Position numbers and translations under genes: made by a program
Notes under the pieces: generated by a model
Told to the model about the DNA's origin: nothing
The model's database searches: none
Seen by the model: the letters and a program-made list of their open reading frames with translations, nothing else
Origin: Gammaproteobacteria bacterium
Lineage (GTDB): Bacteria; Pseudomonadota; Gammaproteobacteria; Arenicellales; Poriferihabitantaceae
Reading direction: 5' to 3'
DNA length: 48,182 nt
Assembly (NCBI GenBank): GCA_024644945.1
Contig: JAHEGU010000020.1
Coordinates: forward strand, 1 to 48,182
Shown here: positions 7,536 to 15,852 of the stretch, piece by piece
How the letters are laid out: each line of letters begins with the position of its first letter
How positions within the stretch are numbered: the stretch's first letter is position 1

Positions 7536-9185
7536 ATGTACGCAAAACTATCTCGTATACTTATCGGAGCGTTCAGTATCGTTGTTTTTAGCGCACCAAC
7601 AGTTTTTGCCCAGGACACCAGCCAACAGGAGTCACTGTCACCTACACAGGCCTGGATAGAGGGTATAGAAAACCCCAATCTTGGTTACCGGTCCTGGATA
7701 CACGGAATCGTTCCGCCCGAATCCGTCCCAATAGAGCAGCAAACCGGGATTGATGCGGCAATCAATGCCGCCACCGCACCGATTGCCGAATTTATTGGCA
7801 GAGTCGTTTTCTTCAAGATACCATTCTTCGGTAGTGATCTACCGGTGGTCGTGCTCTGGCTGGTGATTGGAGCCGTGTTTTTTACCGTTTATATGGGCTT
7901 TATTAACCTTCGCGGATTCAAACATGCTATCGAGCTGGTCAGGGGAGATTACGCCGACCCAAATAGCAATGGCGAGGTTTCGCATTTTCAGGCATTGGCG
8001 ACTGCGGTATCAGGCACCGTCGGTATCGGTAATATTGGTGGAGTTGCAGTTGCGGTTACAGTTGGAGGAGCCGGCGCGACATTCTGGTTGATCGTCGCCG
8101 GTTTTCTCGGAATGTCCACCAAATTCGTCGAATGCACACTCGGCGTCAAATACCGGAACGAATTCGAGGATGGCCATGTTTCCGGCGGACCAATGTACTA
8201 CTTGCGCCGGGGTTTCGCCGAACGCAATATGGAGGGGTTCGGCAAATTCATGGGCACGTTTTACGCTGTAGGCATATTCATTGGAGCCCTTGGTATCGGT
8301 AACATGTTCCAGTCGAACCAGGCTTATGTGCAGTTAAACAACGTCTCCGGTGGCGCGCTTGACGGCCTCGGCTGGCTGGTGGGGTTGATCATGGCGGCGG
8401 TTGTCTTCATGGTAATCATTGGCGGCATCAAGTCCATTGCGCGGGTTACTGAAAAGATCGTGCCTTTCATGGCCGTTTTCTATTGCCTGTTTGCGATTAT
8501 CGTGATTCTCATGAATGCGAATACCATACCCCAGGCGATCGCCAATATCTTTTCCGGCGCATTTACAGGGGAAGGGGTTGCTGGCGGCGCACTGGGAGCA
8601 ATGATCATCGGATTTCAACGCGCCGTATTCTCCAATGAAGCAGGTATCGGGTCTGCTTCAATTGCCCACTCGGCAGTTCGAACCAATGAACCGGTCACGG
8701 AAGGAATCGTATCCCTGCTCGAACCCTTTATCGATACCATCGTCATCTGCACCATTACAGCTCTGGTCATCGGTACAGCCCAAGTCGCCGATCCGAGCTT
8801 TGCCGGCGATGCTGTGGGCGTGGCCATGACTTCTGCCGCCTTTGAACGAGAGTTTACCTGGTTCCCGATTCCGCTTGCATTCGCAGCAGTGCTTTTCGCC
8901 TTTTCAACCATGGTGTCATGGTCATACTATGGACTCAAGGGCTGGACCTATCTATTCGGAGAAGGCGTAAATGGACAAAACATATACAAACTGCTGTTTT
9001 GTGCATTCGTGGCTTTGGGTTGCGTGGTACAGCTTGGGCCAATCTTGGATATTTCTGACGCTCTGGTGTTTCTCATTTGTGTCCCCAACATCCTGGGCTT
9101 GTACTTTCTTGCACCGGTGGTCAAAAGAGAAATGGAGTCTTATTTCGCCCGTATCCAAAGCGGAGAGATTAAAAAATTCAAATAA
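7536..9185 (+). CDS. Sodium:alanine/glycine symporter (AGCS family)
   Basis: The 549-residue protein has the conserved AGCS core: ATAVSGTVGIGNIGGVAVAV in the first core helix pair, GGPMYYLRRGFAE, ALGIGNMFQSNQ, and FQRAVFSNEAGIGSASIAHS (Na+/substrate region), then FSTMVSWSYYGLKGW. Unlike the shorter members it starts with a cleavable-looking signal (ends VFA-Q) and about 75 further residues before the first core helix, an N-terminal extension probably in the periplasm. A GGGAG ribosome-binding site precedes the ATG. Import of alanine would feed the Ald encoded 16 kb away, but that link is only suggestive. Confidence 0.93.
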   Translation: MYAKLSRILIGAFSIVVFSAPTVFAQDTSQQESLSPTQAWIEGIENPNLGYRSWIHGIVPPESVPIEQQTGIDAAINAATAPIAEFIGRVVFFKIPFFGSDLPVVVLWLVIGAVFFTVYMGFINLRGFKHAIELVRGDYADPNSNGEVSHFQALATAVSGTVGIGNIGGVAVAVTVGGAGATFWLIVAGFLGMSTKFVECTLGVKYRNEFEDGHVSGGPMYYLRRGFAERNMEGFGKFMGTFYAVGIFIGALGIGNMFQSNQAYVQLNNVSGGALDGLGWLVGLIMAAVVFMVIIGGIKSIARVTEKIVPFMAVFYCLFAIIVILMNANTIPQAIANIFSGAFTGEGVAGGALGAMIIGFQRAVFSNEAGIGSASIAHSAVRTNEPVTEGIVSLLEPFIDTIVICTITALVIGTAQVADPSFAGDAVGVAMTSAAFEREFTWFPIPLAFAAVLFAFSTMVSWSYYGLKGWTYLFGEGVNGQNIYKLLFCAFVALGCVVQLGPILDISDALVFLICVPNILGLYFLAPVVKREMESYFARIQSGEIKKFK

Positions 9186-9202
9186 ACCGCGTAGTTATTA
9201 TT

Positions 9203-9247
9203 GGGGACGTAGCACGGTATTCATGATGCAAATTGTGCTGCGTCTCC
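9203..9247. repeat. REP-like imperfect palindrome downstream of the symporter
   Basis: Arms GGGGACGTAGCAC (9203-9215) and GTGCTGCGTCTCC (9235-9247) pair at 11 of 13 positions around a 19-base loop. It lies 18 bp after the AgcS stop and is followed by a moderately T-rich run, so it could act as a terminator. The 'GGGGACGTAGCA' arm resembles REP-type palindromes seen repeatedly in gammaproteobacterial intergenic regions; only one copy is in this window. Confidence 0.45.
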
Positions 9248-9355
9248 TGTTCTTATTTTCCGACCATTAAAATGTTACTGGACCGAGATTGAGGAATTAA
9301 AATTTAAGTAACCACTTGTATTGCCTAGTTTTTAATCTCTGTGTTGACTTTAATC

Positions 9356-9696
9356 TTATGGCAAATCTGCCCGTCTGGTGAGACGTACAGGGATACTGTG
9401 TTTGGAATTTTTGGGGTTTTTAACCGCCCCGGTAATTTTGTCACCTTTGCGCGTTCCTTCAATAATCATCGAGACCTCTTTTTCTTTGGCCCCAAACATC
9501 GTCTCCGCCTTGCCGTGAAAATGGACTTTAAGCTTTATCCTGATTTTTTTTTGGATCTGGTGTAAGAACCCACTGAATAGTGATTCCTGCCGCCTTCTAT
9601 TACGTTTTTATTTTCTTCATTAAATATCATGATGCCTCTGTTCTCCCAACCATAAATACCAGCAACTTCGATGGCCCAAATTCCGGATATAGACAT
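9356..9696 (-). pseudogene. GrlR-like small regulator-family gene, frameshifted in an A9 tract
   Basis: The start at 9696 (ATG TCT ATA TCC) has an AGGAG ribosome-binding site eight bases upstream. The first frame reads ISGIWAIEVAGIYGWENRG, then GGRNHYSVGSYTRSKKK and stops soon after a run of nine adenines (minus strand; T9 at 9544-9552). Adding one base there continues as RIKLKVHFHGKAETMFGA, EVSMIIEGTRKGDKITG and SIPVRLTRRADLP, stop at 9356, giving 113 residues. The joined product (ISGIWxI, 'GG..Y.VGSY' and a closing 'G..I.G.....' strand pair) looks like the GrlR family, first named as a type III secretion regulator but widespread elsewhere. The break may be a sequencing indel, a true mutation, or transcript slippage on A9. 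Confidence 0.65.
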
Positions 9697-9959
9697 ATAG
9701 ATTTCTCCTAAAATAATATTATATTTCACGCCTAGCATAACCGTTGCGGACAGTGATTTCCACCGACCGGTGGCGGGGTGAAACGATCTGAACATTGACC
9801 CAAATACTGGTTCAGTATACGGGTTAGCGGATCGTTAAAATTATGCTTAAAAGGTGGCGGACGGCTTATTAATTAGGCACTATACCGCTGCTTGCAAAAT
9901 AATCCCTTCGTCACTTACCTTTTCGAGAACCCCAGCAACTTTGCAGACTCACTGAACAG

Positions 9960-10751
9960 ATGGAATCATTGATCGGACCCGGCGACCCGCAAGCTTATCA
10001 AATCATCAACGATCAGGGCCAAGCCCAGGTTTTACTGGTTGGCGACCACGTGAGTAATAATATTCCTGCGTCATTAAAGAATCTCGGTCTCGATCCGGAA
10101 GCGCTTGAGCAGCATATCGCTTACGACATCGGCACCCGCAAGCTGGTTCATCATCTATCCAAACACCTCGATGCGCCGGCTGTGCTGGCGGGCTACTCAC
10201 GCCTGGTGGTGGATCTCAATCGCAGCCTCGAGGACTCAAGCGTCATGCCTGAGGTCAGCGATGAAATACTCATTCCAGACAACCAAAATATGTCCGCGGC
10301 ACATCGAAGTCAGCGCATCCACGATTTTTACACGCCTTATCGCAAAGCCATCGATACGGTGCTGCATGGCTTCCGCGAGCGCGGCGTGGTACCTGCCCTC
10401 ATCGCCATACACAGTTTTACGCCCGAGATGGCGGGCTTCTCGCGTCCGTGGCACGCCGGTATTCTGTGGGATAAGGATCCTAGGATTCCGGTACCTTTGA
10501 TTCAACATCTGCGGGCCCACCCCGACGGATTCAATATCGGCGATAACGAGCCTTATTCCGGCAAACACCCGGCGGATTACACCATCGACCATCACGCCGA
10601 GGCAGCTGGCATACCGCATGTTTCGATTGAAATTCGGCAGGATCTGGTCAATACCGAGGACGGCGCCGAGCGCTGGGCGACGATATTGCACGAAGCGCTG
10701 CGCGATATTCTCGACGACCCTGGGCTGTACAGTGTCTGGCAATATATTTGA
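9960..10751 (+). CDS. N-formylglutamate amidohydrolase family protein
   Basis: The 263-residue protein matches the HutG-type N-formylglutamate amidohydrolase fold: LLVGDHVSNNIPASL near the N-terminus (metal and substrate loop), YDIGTRKLVHHL, SRLVVDLNR, IAIHSFTPEM in the centre, and PHVSIEIRQDLV near the end (catalytic Glu and metal-site region). Family members hydrolyse N-formylglutamate or related N-acyl amino acids at a Zn site. No other histidine-utilisation gene is nearby, so a role in His degradation is not supported by context; hydrolysis of another N-acyl-glutamate is open. No clear Shine-Dalgarno precedes the ATG. Confidence 0.85.
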   Translation: MESLIGPGDPQAYQIINDQGQAQVLLVGDHVSNNIPASLKNLGLDPEALEQHIAYDIGTRKLVHHLSKHLDAPAVLAGYSRLVVDLNRSLEDSSVMPEVSDEILIPDNQNMSAAHRSQRIHDFYTPYRKAIDTVLHGFRERGVVPALIAIHSFTPEMAGFSRPWHAGILWDKDPRIPVPLIQHLRAHPDGFNIGDNEPYSGKHPADYTIDHHAEAAGIPHVSIEIRQDLVNTEDGAERWATILHEALRDILDDPGLYSVWQYI

Positions 10752-10876
10752 CTTGGCGAAGAAAAAACCTGGACAGATTTATTAAATTTCTCGATTTTCT
10801 TTCTGAACATTAATGCACCAGCCCCGAACTTGATCCCTAACTTTACGAACGCTGGACCACTAATTTGAAACCAACA

Positions 10877-11644
10877 TCAGAATTTGCCATTGTCATTCTT
10901 CCATTCTGTCTGAGGAGGGATCGCTTCGGTTGTATCCCAGTGCTCCACAACTTTGTCATCGGCAACACGGAAAAGGTCATAGAACGAGGAGTGGACTCCA
11001 TTTAGAAAGCCTTCACTGACAGAAAGTACAAAATTCCCCTCAGCTAGAAAACGATGGCCTCTTTCGTATTGTATGGTGCTACCGTCGTTATACGTGGGGT
11101 TCGATAGTGCCAAGCGCAGCGCTGACAGACCGTCACCGCTACGTGGATTGTGCTCGGTGTAGAACTCGTCATCGATATAATGTACCAGTTTATTGAGTTG
11201 GCCACTGATCAGAACCTCGTCAATGAAGGATCGCACAAGTTCTCGATTGGATTCAGTTCTGCCTAAATCAGTTGCTTCGGTAGGCCCGTCAACCATGGTA
11301 TGGCCCGAGGGATTGGGGCCTTTTCTCGACTGGATGTTGTCCCAGTGCTCAACCGTCTGATCGCCCTCGAACCGGAAGACTTCGAAGCCAACTCTTGAGC
11401 TGCTGAACTCATACTCTGTATGGGCAAATACGTAGTCGCCATCCGAGAAAATACGCACGATATTGACTCGGGGATTGCTTTTGGACAGTCGCTTAAACAG
11501 CGCTGCCAGGCCCTCACCCCCCTCGTGTGTCTGGGGGTTGTGCTGAATATACTTGTCTGGATTGACAACGGCCACCGATGCCGCGTCACCGGTTTCGATG
11601 CCTCTGAGTAAGGTGCGGATCTGATTTTTTCGCACTGAAGTCAT
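10877..11644 (-). CDS. Tandem SnoaL-like (NTF2-fold) protein
   Basis: The 255 residues contain two copies of the SnoaL-like fold. Copy one (about 1-115) has YIQHNPQTHEGGEGLAALFK and ends FEGDQTVEHWDNIQ; copy two (about 130-255) has FYTEHNPRSGDGLSALRLAL and ends VADDKVVEHWDTTE. Each keeps the H-N-P and V-E-H-W-D motifs usual for SnoaL-type proteins, which are often single-domain and act as cyclases, isomerases or hydrolases of small hydrophobic compounds. A fused pair in one chain would mimic the usual dimer. It lies just downstream of the remains of a GcvT-family gene on the same strand. Substrate unknown. Confidence 0.8.
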   Translation of the reverse strand: MTSVRKNQIRTLLRGIETGDAASVAVVNPDKYIQHNPQTHEGGEGLAALFKRLSKSNPRVNIVRIFSDGDYVFAHTEYEFSSSRVGFEVFRFEGDQTVEHWDNIQSRKGPNPSGHTMVDGPTEATDLGRTESNRELVRSFIDEVLISGQLNKLVHYIDDEFYTEHNPRSGDGLSALRLALSNPTYNDGSTIQYERGHRFLAEGNFVLSVSEGFLNGVHSSFYDLFRVADDKVVEHWDTTEAIPPQTEWKNDNGKF

Positions 11645-11694
11645 TGGTGATTATATTTCTTCTTTAGTAAGGTGCTGCTTTATACCCTGTCGCA

Positions 11695-11751
11695 TTAAAC
11701 GCAAATCTTGTTGCCGTCCAGGTCTCGAATGCAGGCATCGATAATGGTTCA
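11695..11751 (-). pseudogene. Possible C-terminal scrap of a VOC/glyoxalase-type gene
   Basis: Read from about 11748 to a TAA at 11695 the minus strand gives TIIDACIRDLDGNKICV. The RDxDGNKIxV ending is characteristic of vicinal-oxygen-chelate (glyoxalase-like) proteins. Only about 17 codons remain, butted against the GcvT-family debris in another frame, so it is at best the tail of a gene lost by deletion. Confidence 0.3.
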
Positions 11752-11754
11752 AGA

Positions 11755-12338
11755 CCCGCCTCAAAGGGTGTCATAGACATATCCATAACAGTGCCATTGT
11801 CGAGAATGCCTGCCTCAAGACGACGAACTTTCATGGAACCCAGGCCGGAAGATTCCATGCCGTGCGGTTCGACTGCTGCCATCAAGTGGCCTCAAAGTTG
11901 TTGATAGTTTAAGTCGTTGCCCAAGCTATAAATTTCGTAGCCGAGCTCTTCCGTAAACTCGGTCCACGCCCATTTTGAACAGATCTCCGCCCATGAACAC
12001 GCCTCATTGTGATGTACAAGCAATGTCGTAGAGGCCGCGACCTTCTTTTAACGTAGAAACCTTGCGAGCGAAAATCTTCTCCAGAAAGGCAACAACATCA
12101 GAGCCGGAAACCTCAACGGGTTGCCCCGGGAAGTCATATAATGCGCTTTGCGCCGCAGCACCCAGTATTTTGCCGCAGGATCATCGCCGTAATAAAGCGG
12201 AAAGAAACGTCCGGCATATACTCCGCTCACTATGCCAGACCTGTCATAACAGGAGAGGTAAGGAGACTGCTCGAACCGCTTCGAGCGGGTCAGAACAACA
12301 TTGTTATTTTTAGAGTTATTCTTAATTTGATTTGCCAT
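11755..12338 (-). pseudogene. Decayed aminomethyltransferase (GcvT)-family gene
   Basis: Three stretches in different frames together follow a GcvT/DmdA-type protein. From ATG 12338: MANQIKNN..., RSKRFEQSPY, GVYAGRFFPLYYGDDP, YWVLRRKA. After a one-base slip near 12145: LYDFPGQPVEVSGSDVVAFL, EKIFARKVSTLKEGRGLYDI, ACTSQ, stop at 12005. After a gap, SKWAWTEFTEELGYEIYSL, then another shift to MAAVEPHGMESSGLGSMKVR, RLEAGILDNGTV and TPFEAGLEP near 11760. In an intact gene several hundred bases of the central region would lie between the second and third stretches, so there is a large deletion plus at least two frameshifts and the C-terminus is gone. Such proteins use folate to accept one-carbon groups. 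It is not functional as it stands. Confidence 0.75.
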
Positions 12339-12645
12339 ATTACAGTTGATGTAACGAAGGGCGCAGAATAGTTTTTCCAATCTATTTTGCCTGATTTTTA
12401 GTTCCTCTGTCACCATTTTTTGGTTTTGCGGTCAGTGTCGTAATCTTCCTCAATCCATTCAACACTTTTCGATAATTACCACACTGATTCCAAAATCCTT
12501 CTTTCTTAATTCTCGTTCAGAGCTGACCTAAATCAAGGAAACTAGACAAAGCATACGATGTAATTCGGGTTAGTGTGCAGTGTTGGCTAGCCAATTAAAA
12601 TTTAACTTACAACTTGTTATTGAGTATCAAGATGGAGAAATCGTT

Positions 12646-13080
12646 ATGAAAAAGATATGCGCGCTAATCATATTCACTTTTACTCTCATATTCCTATCTG
12701 CTGGATATGCAGCCAGTACGGAGGAGGACGAATCGATTGACTCCTCATCAACAATGGGAATGCATGGAGATAAATCAGGGATGATGGGTGGAATGCATGG
12801 TGGGGGCATGATGGAGCATGGATTGATGGATCACCACAAGATGAAGTCTAACGTATCACCGGTAACAATCATGATCCAACCCGGAATGATGCCGATGATG
12901 GGTCGCCATAGTATGATGCAGCAAGGAGGGAAGATGGGTCATGAACACGGTGGAATGCAAAAAGAGCATATGCAGCAACGCCAAAAAATGATGAAGGAAC
13001 ACATGGAGCAAATGGAGCAGCGACTGGAAAAAATAGAGACATTGTTACGCGAGCTGGTGGAGTTGCAAAAGAAAGAGTAG
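12646..13080 (+). CDS. Secreted Met/His-rich protein, probable metal binder
   Basis: I place the start at ATG 12646 (GGAG eight bases upstream), giving 144 residues with a signal peptide (MKKICALIIFTFTLIFLSAGYAAS). The mature N-terminal half is dominated by Met, His and Gly in runs such as MGMHGDKSGMMGGMHGGGMM and MQQGGKMGHEHGGMQKEHM; the C-terminal third (MEQMEQRLEKIETLLREL) is a heptad-like coiled coil. Met/His clusters of this type bind Cu(I)/Ag(I) in periplasmic proteins such as PcoE/SilE-like or CopK-like carriers. No copper pump or oxidase is adjacent, so metal handling is inferred from composition alone. Confidence 0.7.
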   Translation: MKKICALIIFTFTLIFLSAGYAASTEEDESIDSSSTMGMHGDKSGMMGGMHGGGMMEHGLMDHHKMKSNVSPVTIMIQPGMMPMMGRHSMMQQGGKMGHEHGGMQKEHMQQRQKMMKEHMEQMEQRLEKIETLLRELVELQKKE

Positions 13081-13141
13081 GAGGTCAAGACACTGATAGA
13101 ACAAAGAATCGCTTTTGGATGAAGCGAAACTACGGTATCTG

Positions 13142-13171
13142 AGAGTAAAAGGTGTCTTTAGCTTTTACTCT
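13142..13171. other. Hairpin after the Met/His-rich gene
   Basis: Perfect 10-bp arms AGAGTAAAAG (13142-13151) and CTTTTACTCT (13162-13171) around a 10-base loop. It lies 61 bp after the stop codon but has no following T tract, so intrinsic termination is doubtful; it may stabilise the 3' end of the transcript or be a regulatory fold upstream of the CBS gene. Confidence 0.35.
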
Positions 13172-13226
13172 AATCCCAATAGCCACGACAAGTGATTAGT
13201 ATTAAGTGACACATAGGTAGAAATTA

Positions 13227-13613
13227 ATGTTAGTGAATGACTATATGAGCAAATCCCCCGTTTCCGTTCGAGAAGACGTTATCTATCACGACGCCTTCCG
13301 GAAGCTGGAAGACACCGAAATGCATCACTTGCCGGTGGTGAATTCCAACAGCGAGGTGGTCGGCATACTTGCTCGTCGAGACTTGCAGCTCGCCGCCCGG
13401 TTCTATCGTGAATCCCCAGTAGAAGTATCAGAAATTATGCATACGCCCGTGCTGACAACACCGTCCGACGTTTCTTTATCCAGTGCTGCGCAACTTATGA
13501 TGGAACAGCGCATCGGTTGCCTGCCGGTATTGGACAAGAACAATCATCTGGAAGGTATGCTCACCGAAACCGATCTGTTTCGCGCGCTAAGCGATCTCCT
13601 GGACAAGAAATAA
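13227..13613 (+). CDS. CBS-domain pair protein
   Basis: The 128-residue protein is a stand-alone Bateman module: CBS1 (about 3-60) with MSKSPVSVREDVIYHDAFRK and MHHLPVVNSNSEVVGILARR, and CBS2 (about 68-125) with IMHTPVLTTPSDVSLSSAAQ and RIGCLPVLDKNNHLEGMLTE ending in a TDLFRAL helix. CBS pairs bind adenine nucleotides and sense energy state. There is no attached effector domain. It is preceded by the Met/His-rich gene with a 146-bp gap containing a hairpin, so it is probably a separate unit. Confidence 0.92.
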   Translation: MLVNDYMSKSPVSVREDVIYHDAFRKLEDTEMHHLPVVNSNSEVVGILARRDLQLAARFYRESPVEVSEIMHTPVLTTPSDVSLSSAAQLMMEQRIGCLPVLDKNNHLEGMLTETDLFRALSDLLDKK

Positions 13614-13775
13614 TCGGGAAATACAGCACAATTACCGCAGATAACACTACCTTGTTAGGCGATAGCAGAAATAACCAATGACAAGCATTCGGCTTCTTTT
13701 TACTTTTTTTTGCCTCAATGAAGGTTATATAAAAGCTCGCCTGCCGTACACAGCTTCGGTAATCTTTCAATACCC

Positions 13776-14186
13776 TTAGCTTACTATCGACTTCTCCATG
13801 AGGTGGTCATCCATAACAAAGCCATTGCCAATATCGAAGACTTTGCTCTTGGTTATCACGTACCCATTTCTTTGATACATCACGATGGAGGCAGCGTTGG
13901 CGCGATTAACGTTCAGGAATACTAGCTGGTATCCATGCTCGCGTGCCAACGACTCGGCTCGTTCGAGCAATATTCTGCCATAGCCTTGGCCGCGCATGGC
14001 CTGGGTGAGGTAAATCTCCTCTAGCTTAAAGCGTTTGTTGCTTATTCGGAATGTTCTCAGGAATCCGCTGAGCACATCATCCACAAGTAGGACGTCAAAC
14101 CGTCGATCTGTCGCACTGGAATAGCGCGTTAGGTCGGATTCGGTGTACTTATCGCGAAGCATGTACTCGATCTGCACACTCGACAA
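13776..14186 (-). CDS. GNAT family N-acetyltransferase
   Basis: A compact 136-residue GNAT domain. The acetyl-CoA pyrophosphate loop is LTQAMRGQGYGRILLERAES (R/Q-x-x-G-x-G/A signature), followed by LVFLNVNRANAASIVMYQRN and GYVI, the usual strand 5/helix 4 region with the Asn and Tyr contacts. The C-terminus ends FDIGNGFVMDDHLMEKS, a common closing motif in GNATs that act on small molecules or protein N-termini. Acceptor substrate unknown; nearby genes give no clue. Confidence 0.88.
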   Translation of the reverse strand: MSSVQIEYMLRDKYTESDLTRYSSATDRRFDVLLVDDVLSGFLRTFRISNKRFKLEEIYLTQAMRGQGYGRILLERAESLAREHGYQLVFLNVNRANAASIVMYQRNGYVITKSKVFDIGNGFVMDDHLMEKSIVS

Positions 14187-14364
14187 GATTGTCGCGTGGT
14201 GCTGCCGCCAAACGGTCCGGGCCAGTTCGCCGACCTCGTCTACCTCGGAAGCCTCAAGTGGGCAGTGCAGTTGAGCGTTGCATCTTTGGTCGTTGCAAAT
14301 AAAGTGCCCGTTTTATTCAGTACGCCTTACTCTGACCCTAAATTTCATGTCCACACATTTCAGC

Positions 14365-14649
14365 TCAATCGTCACTCGGTGGGGCAAGCCTTACGCACGC
14401 GACGATGAGCTTCGACACATAGTCGGAGGGTTCGCGTGACTCCAGCCTGTCCCCCGCTTTGACAACGGCCTCGATTCTCGCCTGCAAGTTCGCCCGGTGG
14501 GAATCTATTGGATACGTCTCCAAGCCCGTTAGCTCGCGAATGTCAGGAGAGACATGCGGGTCAGGCGCGAAGTCCAGGCTGCTTTCATCCGACTGCTTCA
14601 AAAGATCAAATGCTCTTTCCAGATCGGCCAATAGTGGAGTAAGTGCCAC
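14365..14649 (-). CDS. Small hypothetical protein (GTG start)
   Basis: A 94-residue frame from a GTG at 14649, with AGGA eight bases upstream. It reads ALTPLLADLERAFDLLKQSD, then a Pro/Asp-rich centre and a predicted helix SHRANLQARIEAVVKAGDRL. Composition is protein-like and acidic, with no signal or membrane segment. I do not recognise a family. It ends about 180 bp from the GNAT gene on the same strand, and its start lies next to copy A of the dispersed repeat. It could be a real orphan or a short antitoxin-sized protein without a partner. Confidence 0.4.
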   Translation of the reverse strand: MALTPLLADLERAFDLLKQSDESSLDFAPDPHVSPDIRELTGLETYPIDSHRANLQARIEAVVKAGDRLESREPSDYVSKLIVACVRLAPPSDD

Positions 14650-14670
14650 GTTTTTTATCCTGTGGAGTTT

Positions 14671-14748
14671 GAGGTCAGAGCATTAATGTTAACTTATCTT
14701 TACCCTAAAAGCTGAACATTAATGCTCTGGCGCCTATAGTTTGTTAAC
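14671..14748. repeat. Dispersed repeat, copy A, with a perfect 15-bp stem
   Basis: This 78-bp unit runs from GAGGTC to TTGTTAAC. Inside it CAGAGCATTAATGTT (14676-14690) and AACATTAATGCTCTG (14715-14729) are exact inverted repeats around a 24-base loop. The unit recurs, degenerate but alignable along its length, at 16079-16155 in the same orientation, so the two flank the phosphatase gene as direct repeats. Confidence 0.75.
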
Positions 14749-14778
14749 CTGGACCTATTCCTATACTTATACTTAATT

Positions 14779-15825
14779 CTAACAGGACTTAAGATTTTTA
14801 GATTTGATCTGTTTTACTGTGTGTATATGAGAACCGGGTATCTGAGGCAAACCCAGAAGTAATGCAGCCAGGTTTGCGGCATCACTATTACGTATAGGTT
14901 GTAGTGTTGAACTGTAAGGTGGGATTTCGGTGGCAGAAGGTTGTATTGCTGTACATTTATTTAAAGCGTACAGATCGGCATTTTCAACATTTTTCCCCCA
15001 AACATAAAAAGGAATAGTGTGGCTTTGGTAGTTATTTGCAGTATGTTTGGTTCTGCCCACAATCCCGCCATGATCGCTGGTTAAAATGATAACAGTTGCA
15101 TCATATTCATTGTTGGTGTCGAGAAAAGTTAATATCTGCCCAAGATAGTTATCAGTAGTCTTAATTGCATTCAGGTATTCACTCCCGGGTAAAATGCTCC
15201 AGCCATAGTTATGTCCTGCCGTATCGGGGTCCTTTATGTGTAAAAAAGCATAATGCCTGGTTTGGTTTTCGAGATCGTCAATGAATTTGGAAACTAAACT
15301 TTCGGTAGATTGATCAAATATAAATTTGTCAATCTTGTTTTTTCCATCATCAATGCCAATGTGATCATCGGCCCCATTAATGGCGTTCCAGCTGCGTTCG
15401 AAAAGTGCAAATTTTTGTTTGCCCGCAAAAAGAATGGTTGATAGTCCAGCATCATGTACGACGTCGAATATACCTGCAATATATCTACCTGCATTGCTAT
15501 GCAAAGTTATTGTGCCGGGATCAAAGTTTATTTCCCAGCCATGTTCCTGCTCGTTATCATCGACCCGGCGTCCACTGAATTGTGACGTTTGATTGGGTAA
15601 GGTGGTCGTCCAATCAGGGTCCGTACGCGCTTTGAGCGTAGTTGAGCCTTCATTTTTGAGACGAGAAAAATTTGGTAATTCTGTTTCACTCAATATGTTT
15701 AAAGCATCCGCATATAATCCGTCGACACTAATGTGAATAATGTGATTGGCTGCGAATGCGCTTTGACTCAATAAAAAGAAGACACAATAAACGCATATTC
15801 TTCTTATGAAATAGTTTGCGTCCAT
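14779..15825 (-). CDS. Secreted alkaline-phosphatase-superfamily (phosphodiesterase/pyrophosphatase type) hydrolase
   Basis: Starting at ATG 15825 (MDANYF; an upstream in-frame ATG at 15852 is possible) gives 348 residues with a signal peptide ending SAFA-A. Metal-site elements of the type I phosphodiesterase/AP superfamily are in order: HISVDGLYADAL (first Asp), TDPDWTTTLPNQTS (nucleophile Thr region), HIKDPDTAGHNYGW (Asp and His), LTSDHGGIVGRTKH (Asp-His pair) and a later NYQSHTIPFYVW His. The secreted enzyme probably cleaves phosphate mono- or diesters or sulfate esters. It is the only gene between two direct repeats at 14.7 and 16.1 kb. The exact substrate is not determinable. Confidence 0.85.
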   Translation of the reverse strand: MDANYFIRRICVYCVFFLLSQSAFAANHIIHISVDGLYADALNILSETELPNFSRLKNEGSTTLKARTDPDWTTTLPNQTSQFSGRRVDDNEQEHGWEINFDPGTITLHSNAGRYIAGIFDVVHDAGLSTILFAGKQKFALFERSWNAINGADDHIGIDDGKNKIDKFIFDQSTESLVSKFIDDLENQTRHYAFLHIKDPDTAGHNYGWSILPGSEYLNAIKTTDNYLGQILTFLDTNNEYDATVIILTSDHGGIVGRTKHTANNYQSHTIPFYVWGKNVENADLYALNKCTAIQPSATEIPPYSSTLQPIRNSDAANLAALLLGLPQIPGSHIHTVKQIKSKNLKSC

Positions 15826-15852
15826 GGGCGGCTTAGTATGTTTCAAGTGCAA

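Noticed and set aside
9356-9696. Evidence for a type III secretion system from the GrlR-like gene
   Set aside because: No secretion genes are present; the family occurs widely outside such systems.
10236-10742. A 168-codon minus-strand open frame inside the amidohydrolase gene
   Set aside because: It is fully antisense to a well-conserved enzyme and has no recognisable motif; explained by codon bias of the real gene.
13142-13171. Hairpin considered as an intrinsic terminator
   Set aside because: No T tract on either strand and an AT-rich stem; kept only as a structural feature.
14196-14408. A 70-codon plus-strand frame between the GNAT and the small orphan gene
   Set aside because: Overlaps the end of the orphan gene, no ribosome-binding site, no family motif. 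I could not decide what the 180-bp gap holds.
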